From Grammothele lineata (Eukaryota; Basidiomycota; Agaricomycetes; Polyporales; Polyporaceae), in contig NDFF03000387.1 in the NCBI GenBank assembly GCA_002150815.3, positions 1-64,000 of the forward strand: a stretch of 64,000 nt of DNA, given 5' to 3'. The translations under genes were made by a program, and so were the position numbers. The notes under the pieces were generated by a model. That model saw nothing but the letters and a program-made list of their open reading frames with translations. It made no database searches and was not told the DNA's origin. Below are positions 10,301 to 18,896 of the stretch, in pieces; within the stretch, counting starts at the first letter, position 1, and every line of letters begins with the position of its first letter.

Positions 10301-12124
10301 TCGGCTTGGTTCTTGTGAGCTAGTTGCTTTGGTTGCCGGTGCGTTTGATGAACTGTTTTCCTGCCAGTCCATAAGGTCATCGTCGTTGTTTGGGTTGAAA
10401 GACCGTGTCTGTGGTTCGACAGGTGTGACCCGAGGCATTGTAGTGCGAGAAACTGGAGCAGGGGAACTAGGCCGCATGTGTGGAGGTGCATCGCGCTGTC
10501 TCTCTCTGCCTGTGTTTCCTCGAGGGCCGTCTGTGGCCTGCCTTCTGGCATTCCGTGTTTGTGCGACTGTCCTTTCAACTCCATATACTTGAGGCTGCTC
10601 AGGGTTAGACTCGTCCTCATCGACTACAGCCATTCCGTTGAACTGGAAGAAATGGACGTCTGGATGCATGCGCTTGATCGCACTGACCCATGTCTCGCCT
10701 GGGTACTTCCGGAGTATCGCTCCCTCTGGGTTAGTGAGCTGCCGCCTCTCGTTTCGCTGAATAATCCCTTTAGAGAGATATTCTTGCAACTCTGGACAGT
10801 CTCCCATCATATGCGTGTCTTGTCCACATCCGAAGCATCCACTGATCAGTGGTGGGGGAGGTCGCTGTTGATACTGCATACTCGATACTGGGGGTGGCGG
10901 CATCATATATGGGGGGCGTGTGTCTGTGGGAGCAGGCCTCGGTACCCTCGGTGGGATCTGCTGTTGCTGTGGTGCTACCTGGGGTGGTGGAATCTGCTGC
11001 ATTGGAGGAGGTGCTTGTACGGCGGGTGGCATTGGTGGGCCCATTGCGTACTGGGGTTGATACCAATTCATAAATGCTCGAGGCATCGGCATGGTATGTG
11101 CACTTGCAGGACTCGTGTTCATTAGTTGCATGTACAAGTGGCTGTACTGTGCGTCCTCGATAGACATCCGCTTCATCTTTGCGATAATACCATTGATGTC
11201 TTGACTAGTGACTGGTGCCTGTCCCATGCTGCTAGGTGGGGGCGTGGGTTCCTTCTTAGGCTGTGCTTCAGGCGTAGCTGCACGTGAGGTCTTTTTTGAT
11301 GATGCAGGTGTCCTCTTCGGTGCCTGAACCTCCTCCTCGTCAGAGTCACTGTCATATTCACTGTCACTTTCGACTGGCTTGCGTGTCCGCTTCTTCGGCT
11401 TCTTCTTCTTGTGGCTGGTTACTTGCGGGAAGTCTGTCTCGTCTCCCGATGACTCTGACGGGTATAGTGCTGACTCCATGTCAAACCTCTCATTAATCAG
11501 AAGCCACTCTGCAGTCTTCTGAATGTCCTCTATGCTGAAGGGCACCGACATGTCTCTTTCTGGCTCCTTGCTCAGCAGAACATCCTCAATTTTCTTGCGG
11601 AACCGTCGATGAATACCCATCCAGAAGTGGAAGGCATATTCGTGGTCAGTCAGCTTTTTGTGCCGTCGCAACCACCCGGCGATGCGTGTATACTTCCGAA
11701 GGTAGTGCCTCCAGTCTTGCATGTTTTCAATAGGTTCTTGACGATGGTCCTTGATGAACCGTTCCAGATCGCGTACCCGAAACCGGCGGGTATCCAAGTC
11801 AGCATTCCATGTGGTGCGGATATTTTCTCTAAGCTCCTCCCAATTCTTTTCCTCGTGGGCCTGGAAGCCCTCAATGGTCTCTCTGACACGTCGGCTGCAA
11901 TAGTCAGTCACTGTTTCACACTTCTCTTCCGTCGATAGGTTGTGCTGGATAGCGAGTCGTTCAAAGCGGCGGAGGAACTTCTCTACCTCTGCTGGATCGC
12001 CTTTAAACGTTTTGGGTGCTTGTTTTGTTCCTTCTACGGGCATATCCATGATGGAGTGTGTGCCAAAGGAATAGTCACTTGAGAATATTGGTGTGGAGGG
12101 TCTATGGCCCAGGTTCTGGTCCAT
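7385..12124 (-). CDS. LTR-retroelement Gag-protease polyprotein with two retropepsin domains
   Basis: One frame of 1579 residues. Residues about 30-215 form a helical Gag (capsid-like) region with the KTFKGDPAEVEKFLRRF start typical of Ty3-type Gag. A Lys/Glu linker follows, then a CCHC zinc knuckle at about 430-443 (C-x2-C-x4-H-x4-C). Two separate aspartic protease domains come next: DTG at D703 with a LLGRPW flap-partner motif near 772, and DTG at D1031 with an ILGRPW motif near 1098. The C-terminal 450 residues are acidic then Pro/His-rich, without RT or integrase. A PBS-like site, TATA box and 20-bp repeat array precede it. The long stop-free frame argues that it is recent or under selection. 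Pol is absent from the window, so the copy is either non-autonomous or a co-opted gene. Confidence 0.8.
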   Translation of the reverse strand: MDQNLGHRPSTPIFSSDYSFGTHSIMDMPVEGTKQAPKTFKGDPAEVEKFLRRFERLAIQHNLSTEEKCETVTDYCSRRVRETIEGFQAHEEKNWEELRENIRTTWNADLDTRRFRVRDLERFIKDHRQEPIENMQDWRHYLRKYTRIAGWLRRHKKLTDHEYAFHFWMGIHRRFRKKIEDVLLSKEPERDMSVPFSIEDIQKTAEWLLINERFDMESALYPSESSGDETDFPQVTSHKKKKPKKRTRKPVESDSEYDSDSDEEEVQAPKRTPASSKKTSRAATPEAQPKKEPTPPPSSMGQAPVTSQDINGIIAKMKRMSIEDAQYSHLYMQLMNTSPASAHTMPMPRAFMNWYQPQYAMGPPMPPAVQAPPPMQQIPPPQVAPQQQQIPPRVPRPAPTDTRPPYMMPPPPVSSMQYQQRPPPPLISGCFGCGQDTHMMGDCPELQEYLSKGIIQRNERRQLTNPEGAILRKYPGETWVSAIKRMHPDVHFFQFNGMAVVDEDESNPEQPQVYGVERTVAQTRNARRQATDGPRGNTGRERQRDAPPHMRPSSPAPVSRTTMPRVTPVEPQTRSFNPNNDDDLMDWQENSSSNAPATKATSSQEPSRPAAPPATKAVRKSQLSQQVDIQGITERALAAPVTLSVKELLGCSREISSHMQDTLKVKKVEFAQPTVSNLVMATTHPLIKMKGDINDRSVEFIVDTGSMINIISHDVCRKAVQKPIDRSKAIMMKDANGGMGEMLGLVRDIRLSVGHVETVLDAYIADKAPFVGLLGRPWQRENRVGIREKDEGTFLTFPSAIKGYPDDELQVYEVDPETQALYEQYKRQADTNIVETEDDTEKVHAYLEELPQCYMATTEEPQPAASQPQDQEEAALEYLFPELDRPPLTEDEKERMIHQQLHRLLHMEDLHSIPQKQGPCSIMCESSTEYPRYSSLSSSQTFLLRDAKLFTKNGGVFGHMIVRVVPYTYTDRIRYAETEEPDSPNPSIVGMVTIDPEAKNQQIATPNQIPAAPPLVLHVRMRQERIPFMVDTGSQVNCLHTSIWKRLGGESVHLRKGQLLNINGQPLKCQGIWACIVKLGMVTALTMFHIVDELAVKGILGRPWQIYNKMSLEHIEEGVIIGVRSQNGRHTFEALITPTNDVFMPGILPSNIVGTVMTPESQWSSPDDSEDIPVLDFSDTQELEEMMEPLVRRSTSPTSEPNNSQSGNAEEGSQAQTEPFSQLYHRISQPRYPLPVMDYGDNYETFPPHQPDTPEDELWDLPLGDLPGEIIPLPEHVLTDYELSDLFYKDLIDQYVKKLMKRDLELERPTIDMMEPMEADRLTNFQRLNITEEEDHFLLKNVLIKVDGKYREGHAVLRIAYLPFPTERVKVAEEEEQKKRERSESPLDMTSPLMRPTQGFLASLSQEEREELFLELNSHPLEAKEPIIHKQESDSQASSTTMTTGSPSGSQRTSSGSDSHMSIVGSNDSWATVSDSQPVIGAVVWTQNGWQHTHMPHQHAVYPPSMPTWPRAPAHPPYHGFPWMPPYPGPISSHAYPPVSAWPGQSYRRAYMRHTHRSRHEPYVIHLPDGTSISVWRRQ

Positions 12125-12202
12125 ATTGACAGTGATTCTTGGGTAGCGGAGCTCCGTGATGGGCGTGCTTGCAGTACGTGTGATATGCTTTGTGACGTAT
12201 AA

Positions 12203-12221
12203 CCCCTCGCGGTGGGCTCCA
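12203..12221 (-). promoter_or_regulatory. primer-binding-site-like sequence
   Basis: On the minus strand TGGAGCCCACCGCGAGGGG lies about 80 bp before the Gag ATG. PBSs begin with TGG because they pair with the CCA end of a tRNA, and a CATCA/TTT junction just before it would fit an LTR end. The tRNA identity was not determined. Confidence 0.4.
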
Positions 12222-12753
12222 AAATTGATGTCGTGCTTCTAGCGTTTTGAGGGGAAAAGGTAGGGGTTTGAGGGGTGTACGCCGTGGGATAGAAATCCCT
12301 AGAAGCTGCCACAGAGCGTGCGGGTTTTCCTTGTTTTTCCAGCAGAGGCTCCGTCGAGTTCTCTACAAGCTTTCTTTGTACTTTGTTAGTGCACTAATGG
12401 AGCTTTTTCTATTATAATATGTGCGCGATGCACACAATCTGGGTCTGGGACGAGTGAGTAGACAAGCAGAGTTTCCCCTGCTACTACGCTAATGAGACCG
12501 ATGCAACGAGAAGGGAACGTGAGAACACTACTCTCTTTCACAAAGCGTGGGCACAGATCTTTTCACCACGGAGCCTCAGATCGTCTGACGGCCTGGCTAA
12601 TGATCTACAGATAATCTCCTCCTTCGTAGAGAACTATTACCTAACAACTTTAATGCTATAAAGTTGCCTTTATGCTTGCTGCTTGCTTTAAACACTCGCT
12701 GTGTCTTTAGAGGGTGAATGTATGTTCTATTTCGCTGGGGCTCAGCTTGGGGG

Positions 12754-12761
12754 TTTATATA
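12754..12761 (-). promoter_or_regulatory. TATA box upstream of the Gag-protease gene
   Basis: TATATAAA on the minus strand, 630 bp before the Gag ATG. The long leader, containing a PBS-like site, is what an LTR U3-R-U5 plus leader would give. Confidence 0.5.
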
Positions 12762-12819
12762 CTACCCTAGTAGGTGGCTGTACAGTAGATTGGTAAGCAG
12801 AAACTGTCCTGACTAAGCA

Positions 12820-12980
12820 TGGAGTACGCTGACTGATTGCGGAGCGTGATGACTGAGAGTGGAGAAAGACGACAAATAGTGGAGCATGCTGACTGATTCG
12901 CGGAGTATGATGACAGAGCGCGGGGTAGGACGACAAATAGTGGGGTAGGATGATAAAGCGTGGAGCAGGATGACTAAATA
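12820..12980. repeat. 20-bp tandem array, 8 units
   Basis: Eight head-to-tail units of 20 (one of 21) bp with consensus YGGRGYANGATGACTAAANNG; unit starts at 12820, 12840, 12860, 12880, 12901, 12921, 12941 and 12961. GGAG/GGGG and TGAC are the invariant parts. It sits about 60 bp upstream of a minus-strand TATA box, consistent with a repeated transcription-factor site in a U3 region. Confidence 0.85.
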
Positions 12981-13025
12981 TGGCTGACTACAGCTGCTAT
13001 GGTTCAGGGTTGTGAGGCAGTCTAG

Positions 13026-13556
13026 CTATACGAGGGCATACAATCGCTGAACGTCATCGTCCACTTCCCATATCTGATGTTCGATGTCAATGGACGTGCC
13101 ATCTACTGCGTCGTCGGAATCCCGAAATACCCATCCTGCCACAGTCTCAAAGATACGAGACACCCATCCTGGTACGAGGAAGTGTCGATAGGGAATTGCT
13201 AAGCTGAAGCGACCCATTGCGTTGTCATGTTCGACCTGGAGAATAACCCGTGTGCATTGCCAGGCTAGTGCGTGGGTTGCCGTGCCATGGAATGCGTGCC
13301 GTATGCCCGTTTTCCGGTCCTCCCATGTGAACGTGCATGGCTCGCCATAGCGTGGGACGTGATACTGGCAGAGCCCTTCAGTGCATAGGCAACATCGCGC
13401 CGGTACGAAGTGTGCGTGGTAGGATCCGTTCTTGGATTTGATAGGGCACTCAACGGTGGGCATTGTGGTGGTCATTATGGTGACAGCGGTGGTGATGGTT
13501 GATGGGCAAGGTGTTTTAGCGCCGTTCTCGAGATGTCCTCCGGCGTTTGATGGCAC
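13026..13556 (-). CDS. 176-aa hypothetical protein
   Basis: Uninterrupted frame with balanced, protein-like composition. After a Thr-rich start, residues about 50-75 contain a Cys/His cluster (CCLCTEGLCQYH, then a further Cys) and the rest alternates aromatic and hydrophobic residues (…VPGWVSRIFETVAGWVF…). It could bind a metal, but no family is recognised. It sits between two minus-strand retroelement ORFs on the same strand, so it may be element-borne cargo or an unrelated small gene. The start is uncertain. Confidence 0.4.
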   Translation of the reverse strand: MPSNAGGHLENGAKTPCPSTITTAVTIMTTTMPTVECPIKSKNGSYHAHFVPARCCLCTEGLCQYHVPRYGEPCTFTWEDRKTGIRHAFHGTATHALAWQCTRVILQVEHDNAMGRFSLAIPYRHFLVPGWVSRIFETVAGWVFRDSDDAVDGTSIDIEHQIWEVDDDVQRLYALV

Positions 13557-13612
13557 AACTAATCTCTTGATCTAGGCGAGACTACTCATCATGCCTGTGG
13601 CTCATAGCACCT

Positions 13613-14614
13613 CTAAACCGCATTTCTTTGTACCAACACCAGTTGGTGCACGACAGCGCGGTGCCAGCGCCTCGGGCAATCGCCTCCATCGTATTGGCCG
13701 CGACCGCAGTCGAAGCACGTCCCGTCCGCGCGTGCGTTCCCCCCGCGTGCGCGTCTGCGCGCAGCGTCCAGGTCCATCGGCTGACCCCTCCCGCCGTAGA
13801 TGATCCCCGTCCCGTCGTTCCGCTGGGCTGGCGGTGCCTGTGGGCGTGGGGGCGCGCGCGGTTGGTCGCGCGGCGCGCGCGCGTCCTGTTTCCGCCGCGC
13901 CTCGAGCGCCTCCTCCTGAATTCGGTTCGCATCGAGCTGGACGACAAGTCGCTTCCACTCGAGGTACGTCACGGGGAGGGGCACGTGCGTGTGCGCGTTT
14001 CTGACGATCTCTTTGAGGAGCCCGTCCTTCAGCCAGACGATCAGCTGCGGGTTGTCCGGTTGATACTCGGCCGTGCGCGCGAGGTGCTCGAACTCCGCCA
14101 AGTATTCTTGGACCGGCCGGTTCCCCTGCTTCAGTTCCGACAGTTTGTGGAGCGCGTTCTGGGCCTCGTTCGGGTCTTTGAAGGTTTGGTCGAGGTGTTC
14201 CCAGAACTCCTCCAGCGTGACCGTCCACTCCTCGTCTCTGAAGTGCGTCTCAGTGTAGCTGTTGACCCATCCGTCCACGCCCGGTCCTCGGATGCACGAG
14301 AGGACGGCCGAGATCTTTTCGTCATCGTCGGCCATCTGATTTGCCGCCGCGTAGCGCTGCGCCTGGTGCTTGAACGTGCGGTAGGCGGACCGATCTCCCG
14401 TGAAGATCTCGGGCTCGCGCTGTCTGATGCGCCCTCCGCGGCCACGTGCCGCCATCGTTTCCATTAGCGTGTTGAACTGGACCTCCGTGAAGCCAATGAG
14501 ATTCATCGGCGCTTGCTCCGGCGCGGCCGGGGCCTGCTGAGGCGGGAACGCGGGTGCGACCTGCTCGCCCGCCTGCGGCTGATAATCGGGAGGCGGTACC
14601 TGATTTTGCTCCAT
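13613..14614 (-). pseudogene. truncated Ty3-type Gag
   Basis: 333 residues: a Pro/Gln-rich N-terminus, then a Retrotrans_gag-type domain (about 65-235) with the typical …EIFTGDRSAYRTFKHQ… and …QEYLAEFEHLAR… segments, a basic linker and a single zinc knuckle at about 300-313 in which the His is Tyr (C-x2-C-x4-Y-x4-C). The frame stops 19 residues later; protease, RT and integrase are missing. It is a different family from the Gag at 7385-12124. An LTR-like segment lies 500 bp upstream. I read it as the 5' remnant of a second element whose 3' part was deleted. Confidence 0.75.
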
Positions 14615-15112
14615 CTCCGGGTGTCCGATCCGAGTTCGTGGGATGCGTCGCTTCTTCGAGTTCTCTGGTCAAGGTTCCGCGCAGCCGTAGGCCGTACCCC
14701 CGTATCACTGCGCTTCCGCTCGATCTTCGAAATGCTTGAGCCGGACGCGGATCCTCCTGATCTCCGAGGTCACTGCTCCCTCGCGAGACCGTGTACGTAG
14801 CGTAGTGTAAGGTTACTAGTAGTGGTAGTACGGGGAGCCTCCGAATCGTGTGCGCAGTTGTGCACCGCCGCCAGGGACCGGGTTAGGGTCTTTGCAGGTC
14901 GGTAAGAAGCAACCGAACCTAGCTCTCGCCAGGAATTACCGAGAAGCCCAGAGAGTTCACAGCACGATCGGCGGCTGTGTATCGAGCGCCCGTCACGGCG
15001 GAGCCACGGGAGGTAGCGGGGGAAAAGAAGTCGAAGTCTACAGTATTCGCTTGACCCTGCGATCCGGGTGTGTCCGCTTATCCCTGCGGTCCGGGAATTG
15101 AGCTTCGAGTTA

Positions 15113-15455
15113 TGATACAACTATACTCAGATAGACGCCGTGGGCGTGATCTCTAGAGTAGCGAGTAGATACCAACTCGAAGCTGAGGTTACCCTCAGCT
15201 TGAGTGTGGCCTTATATATTCTCTGGTGGGCCTACGCTAGAATATACATCCGTACAGTACTCTTCATCAAGGCGTGGCCTACGTGCGTATGATCGAGAGA
15301 ACATACAAGGGAAGGGGTCGGCGTGCTCGTCCATGCACGCCTTGCGATCTATCGAGGAAGGAGCGTACCGCTATCTAAGTGAGATAAGGATAGATTATCG
15401 TATTCGAGTGCTCGTGACTAAGCGTCTTAATCAGGCGCCGAGAATGCTCGTGACA
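15113..15455 (-). mobile_element. probable LTR of the truncated Gag element
   Basis: A segment bounded by TG…CA (plus-strand TGATACAAC … CTCGTGACA) that lies upstream of the truncated Gag and contains a minus-strand TATA box. The ends were placed by eye; no partner LTR survives in the window and no TGG-type PBS follows directly, so the limits are tentative. Confidence 0.4.
15211..15220 (-). promoter_or_regulatory. TATA box inside the LTR-like segment
   Basis: AATATATAAG read on the minus strand, directed towards the truncated Gag gene. Confidence 0.45.
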
Positions 15456-15910
15456 TCAACCCCCCTCAACATCACGCAGCGCTTGCTCCAACATCCGTAC
15501 AACCTCCCTCTGACCCCCGAATGCCAAGGCGGATGTCCTCCAAACCTCTCTATTGGTGATGTCTACCCAGACAGACGTGATTGAGCGGCTCATTATGTCG
15601 CATTGAAATGGGACAGACGTAGTTCCAACTCGACTTTCGGTTGACCCCATTGGCACCAAGGCTGGCGACACCCATCGGCGGCGTGGTTGCCCTAAAATTG
15701 GAGCCACAGATATTGCTCTCGGAACCACGACATCGTCATTGTGGGGCTGTCGTGTTAAATGCTATCTCAGTACGTTCCAAGTGACGTCTCACATTGTGCC
15801 AGATCGGCAAAGGCCTAGACGTCCTTTCAAGTTCTATCGCTGGGATGGGTATCCCGACCGGCATACAGGAGGCAAGGTGTGGGGGCCCGCGTCTTGAGCG
15901 GTAGCTGCTG
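15456..15910. other. intergenic, nothing recognised
   Basis: Lies between the LTR-like segment and the dehydrogenase promoter. Open frames here are short and low in protein character. Confidence 0.5.
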
Positions 15911-15918
15911 TATATAAA
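15911..15918 (+). promoter_or_regulatory. TATA box of the dehydrogenase gene
   Basis: TATATAAA 60 bp upstream of the ATG at 15978. Confidence 0.65.
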
Positions 15919-15977
15919 CATACCTCGATTCGAGGCCTTAGCTCCATCACCTGTTAACTGTTGGCACATCGTTACTC

Positions 15978-17107
15978 ATGGAAGATTCTCGCGTCTGGCT
16001 CAGTGAGTTTCGACCGTCTTCTAACCGTCCATGCTTTGAGGCTCACCCGCCGCACTCCACAGTCACTGGCACTTCCTCCGGGATAGGCCTCGCGACCGTC
16101 AAAGCCGTCCTAGCGGCGGGGGAGCGCGTGGCCGCGACGTCGCGCTCCGCTTCGCCCGCGCCCCTCGCGGCGCTGCTCACAACGTACGGCCCCTCGCGCC
16201 TGCTGCTCATCCAACACGACCCCGCGTCCGCCTCGCCCACCTCTGGGGACGCCCTCGTCTCCCAAACGGCGGCTCACTTCGGGCGACTGGATGTGGTGGT
16301 GAACAACGCGGGGTATGCTATCAACGGCGTCGTCGAAGCCGTCTCGGACGCGCAGGCGCGCGCACAGCTCGAAGTGAACTTCTGGGACCCGGTGCGGGTC
16401 AGCCGGGCAGCGGTGCGGTACTTCAGGGAGGAGAACGCACCGCGGGGGAGGCCGAGCAGGGTGCTGAACGTATCTTCGGGCGGGGGATTCATGTCGAACC
16501 CGACGCTCGCGTTCTACTCTGCGAGCAAGTTCGGTGCGTTGCGTCTCTCACCAGCCGCCTGTCGGGCCCCGATCGACGCTGAGGCGCGCGCATACACACA
16601 GCACTGGAGGGCTTCACTGAGGGGCTGAACAAGGAGCTCGAGCCAGGGTGGGACATCAAGGTGCTGACGATCCAGCCGGGGGGCGTCCGCACCGAGTGGG
16701 CGGGCGGAAACCTGCAGCGGGTGCCCCTCCCGCCCGCGTACGCCCTCCCCGACGCGGTCGCGCGGCGGTTCATGGAGCGGGTCTTCACCGGGAATTCGTA
16801 CATGAACGACGCCGACAAAGGCAAGTCCCTTCCCTTCGTTGTACAGGGCCGAGCGAGAGCTGACGATCGCACGCCGTGTTCGGTCCCGACTCCCGCAGTG
16901 GCACAGGCGCTGATCGCGGTGTCGAAGGAGCCGAACCCGCCGGGCAGGCTTCCGCTGGGCCCCGACGGACGGCGGGTGATCGAGGGGAAGCTGGCGGACT
17001 TGAAGCGGGAGCTGGACGAGTGGAAGGATCTGCAGCTGTCCACCACCGCAAACGACGCGGACCCGGCTTTCTTTGAGAAGCTGCGCGGGACGGTTGCGGG
17101 GTTCTAG
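15978..17107 (+). CDS. short-chain dehydrogenase/reductase (classical SDR)
   Basis: NAD(P)-dependent oxidoreductase of unknown substrate; 307 residues from exons 15978-16002, 16063-16533, 16602-16820 and 16899-17107. Splicing the 60-bp first intron restores the Rossmann start …VWLITGTSSGIGLATV…, with the TGxxxGxG cofactor motif at about residues 10-17. NNAG (about 90-93) and the catalytic YSASK (Tyr-x3-Lys) follow, and the second splice joins this to ALEGFTEGL. The last intron uses a GC donor (GCAAGT). The C-terminus has the …GRLPLGPDG… segment common in fungal SDRs. No signal peptide, so probably cytosolic. TATA box 60 bp upstream. It is on the opposite strand from the neighbouring retroelements and same-strand with the PP4 gene 310 bp downstream. 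Confidence 0.9.
16821..16898 (+). other. GC-AG intron in the SDR gene
   Basis: Donor AAAG/GCAAGT and acceptor CCCGCAG. Removing the 78 bp yields …NDADKVAQALIAVSK…, the expected SDR helix; retaining it would insert 26 residues of non-family sequence without a stop. GC donors with a strong AG/GCAAGT context are a known minor splice class. Confidence 0.8.
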
Positions 17108-17417
17108 GTTGGCGTCGTGGTTGTTGTTCCCCGTTAGAAATAATGAAAGCTGGTGACGGTGCCCGTTTAGGCTTAAAGGACGTGTGCGGTTGAGGGAGAG
17201 CGTTGGACGCCATGATCGCTTGGATCTTTCGCTCTGGAGCGCGGTGTAGCGGTCCGGATGACCGGCGTCTACGGTCCGAGACGCGTTCACATCGCGCCGC
17301 GCGAGGAATCCTCAGAGCGACTGTCTTTCTTCCTCCGCCACAACCGCGTCTCCTTCCCCCGCCTCTCTACACCTTCTCCTTGTACTCAGAACAGTCCCCC
17401 TATCACGCGACTCTGGC
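17108..17417. other. SDR to PP4 intergenic region
   Basis: Contains the SDR 3' UTR and the PP4 promoter. The last 90 bp before the PP4 ATG are CT-rich with no TATA box, as is common for constitutively expressed fungal genes. Confidence 0.5.
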
Positions 17418-18660
17418 ATGCCCAGCGACCTCGACAAGTTCGTCTCTCTTATATGCCCTTCCAACTACGCGTTCACCTCTGCGCCCCAGACAGATCGAGC
17501 AGCTCCTTCGCTGCGAGCCCATCTCCGAGGAACAGGTCAAGCGCCTCTGCCTCAAGGCCCGCGAAATCCTCATCGAAGAGGCCAACGTCCAGGTCGTCGA
17601 TTCCCCTGTCACAGTGAGTCCTCCCCTTCTGCCCCGTCTCTGCTCCCACCGAGTGACGCCGCGCGTTTGAGAGATATGCGGCGACATACACGGCCAGTTC
17701 TGGGACATGATGGAGCTCTTCAAGGTCGGCGGGCCCTGTCCAGAAACAAACTACCTCTTCATGGGTCCGTCCCCCTTCTCTCCCCCACCCATGCCCCGGG
17801 ACGCTCACGCCCGCCGCGCGCCAGGCGACTTCGTCGACCGCGGCTTCTACAGCGTCGAGACCTTCCTCCTCCTCCTCGCCCTCAAAGTCCGCCACCCCGA
17901 GCGCATCACCCTCATCCGCGGCAACCACGAGTCCCGGCAGATCACCCAAGTCTACGGCTTCTACGACGAGTGCCAGCGCAAGTACGGCTCCTCCAACGTC
18001 TGGCGCTGGTGCTGCGAGGTCTTCGACTACCTCGCCTTGGGGGCCATCGTCGACGGCAGGGTGTTTTGTGTGCATGGCGGGCTGAGCCCGAGTTTGCAGA
18101 GTATTGACCAGATTAGGACGATTGATAGGAAGCAGGAGGTCCCGCATGATGGGGCGATGTGTGATTTGCTTTGGTCGGATCCGGACGGTGAGTCCCTCGA
18201 AGGATTTACAGATGGCGCGGTTGGACGAAGCCCGCGTCCTTCCCTCCGCTCTCGTGCCTCCCCTCTCCTCTCTCTAACTCCCGCACAGACATCAGCGGTT
18301 GGGGCCTCTCCCCCCGCGGAGCCGGCTACCTCTTCGGCGGGGACATCACCAAACTCTTCGCGCACCGGAACGGCCTCGACCTCGTCGCGCGCGCGCACCA
18401 GCTCGCCATGGAGGGCTACAAGCTCATGTTCGACCGCACCATCGTCACCGTCTGGAGCGCGCCGAACTATTGTTATCGGTGCGGGAACGTGGCGAGCATT
18501 TTGGAGCTGGACGAGTGGGGGGGCCAGGAGTATAAGGTGTTTGCGCACGCGCCGCCGGTGAGTGGGTCGTTGTTGGGGGGATTTTGGAAGAGCGCTGATG
18601 GTGGTATAGGATGTGAGGTCGGTACCTGCAAAACGGCCGCCGGCCGACTATTTCTTGTGA
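17418..18660 (+). CDS. PPH3: serine/threonine protein phosphatase 4 catalytic subunit
   Basis: Metallophosphatase of the PP2A/PP4/PP6 group, used in DNA-damage checkpoint recovery and nutrient signalling. 305 residues from six exons (17418-17437, 17490-17613, 17674-17764, 17825-18187, 18289-18557, 18610-18660), close to the 307 of animal PP4. It has the metal/catalytic motifs GDIHGQ, GDFVDRG, RGNHES and the [11 protein letters not shown] loop, all intact. The N-terminal …DLDKQIEQL and the PP4-specific C-terminus [14 protein letters not shown] point to PP4 rather than PP2A (which ends TPDYFL). The terminal Leu is the methylation site in this family. Introns are 52-101 bp. It converges with the HDAC gene, whose stop lies 236 bp downstream. 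Confidence 0.93.
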
Positions 18661-18896
18661 GGGTGGGGAGAGGGGAGACGGTGGCTGGGTGCTTGTTGGA
18701 CTGTGTATGGATTGTAGACTGCCAGTGCTGTATCCTTACTGTTTTCGTTGCCAACAACCTGGATTGTTCAGACTCGAATGAGTGGACTTCAATGTGTTCA
18801 CCTTCGCCGTCACATAATCCAAGAAGATCCAATAGTACAGCATACAACGAGCAAACAAAACACTATCGTACATCCACATCCAACCTCAACGCTCCT

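Noticed and set aside
12820..12980. CRISPR array
   Set aside because: Contiguous 20-bp degenerate repeats without unique spacers, in a eukaryotic genome.
16514..17290. Antisense 258-aa frame over the SDR 3' half
   Set aside because: No domain; the sense strand is a well-supported SDR.
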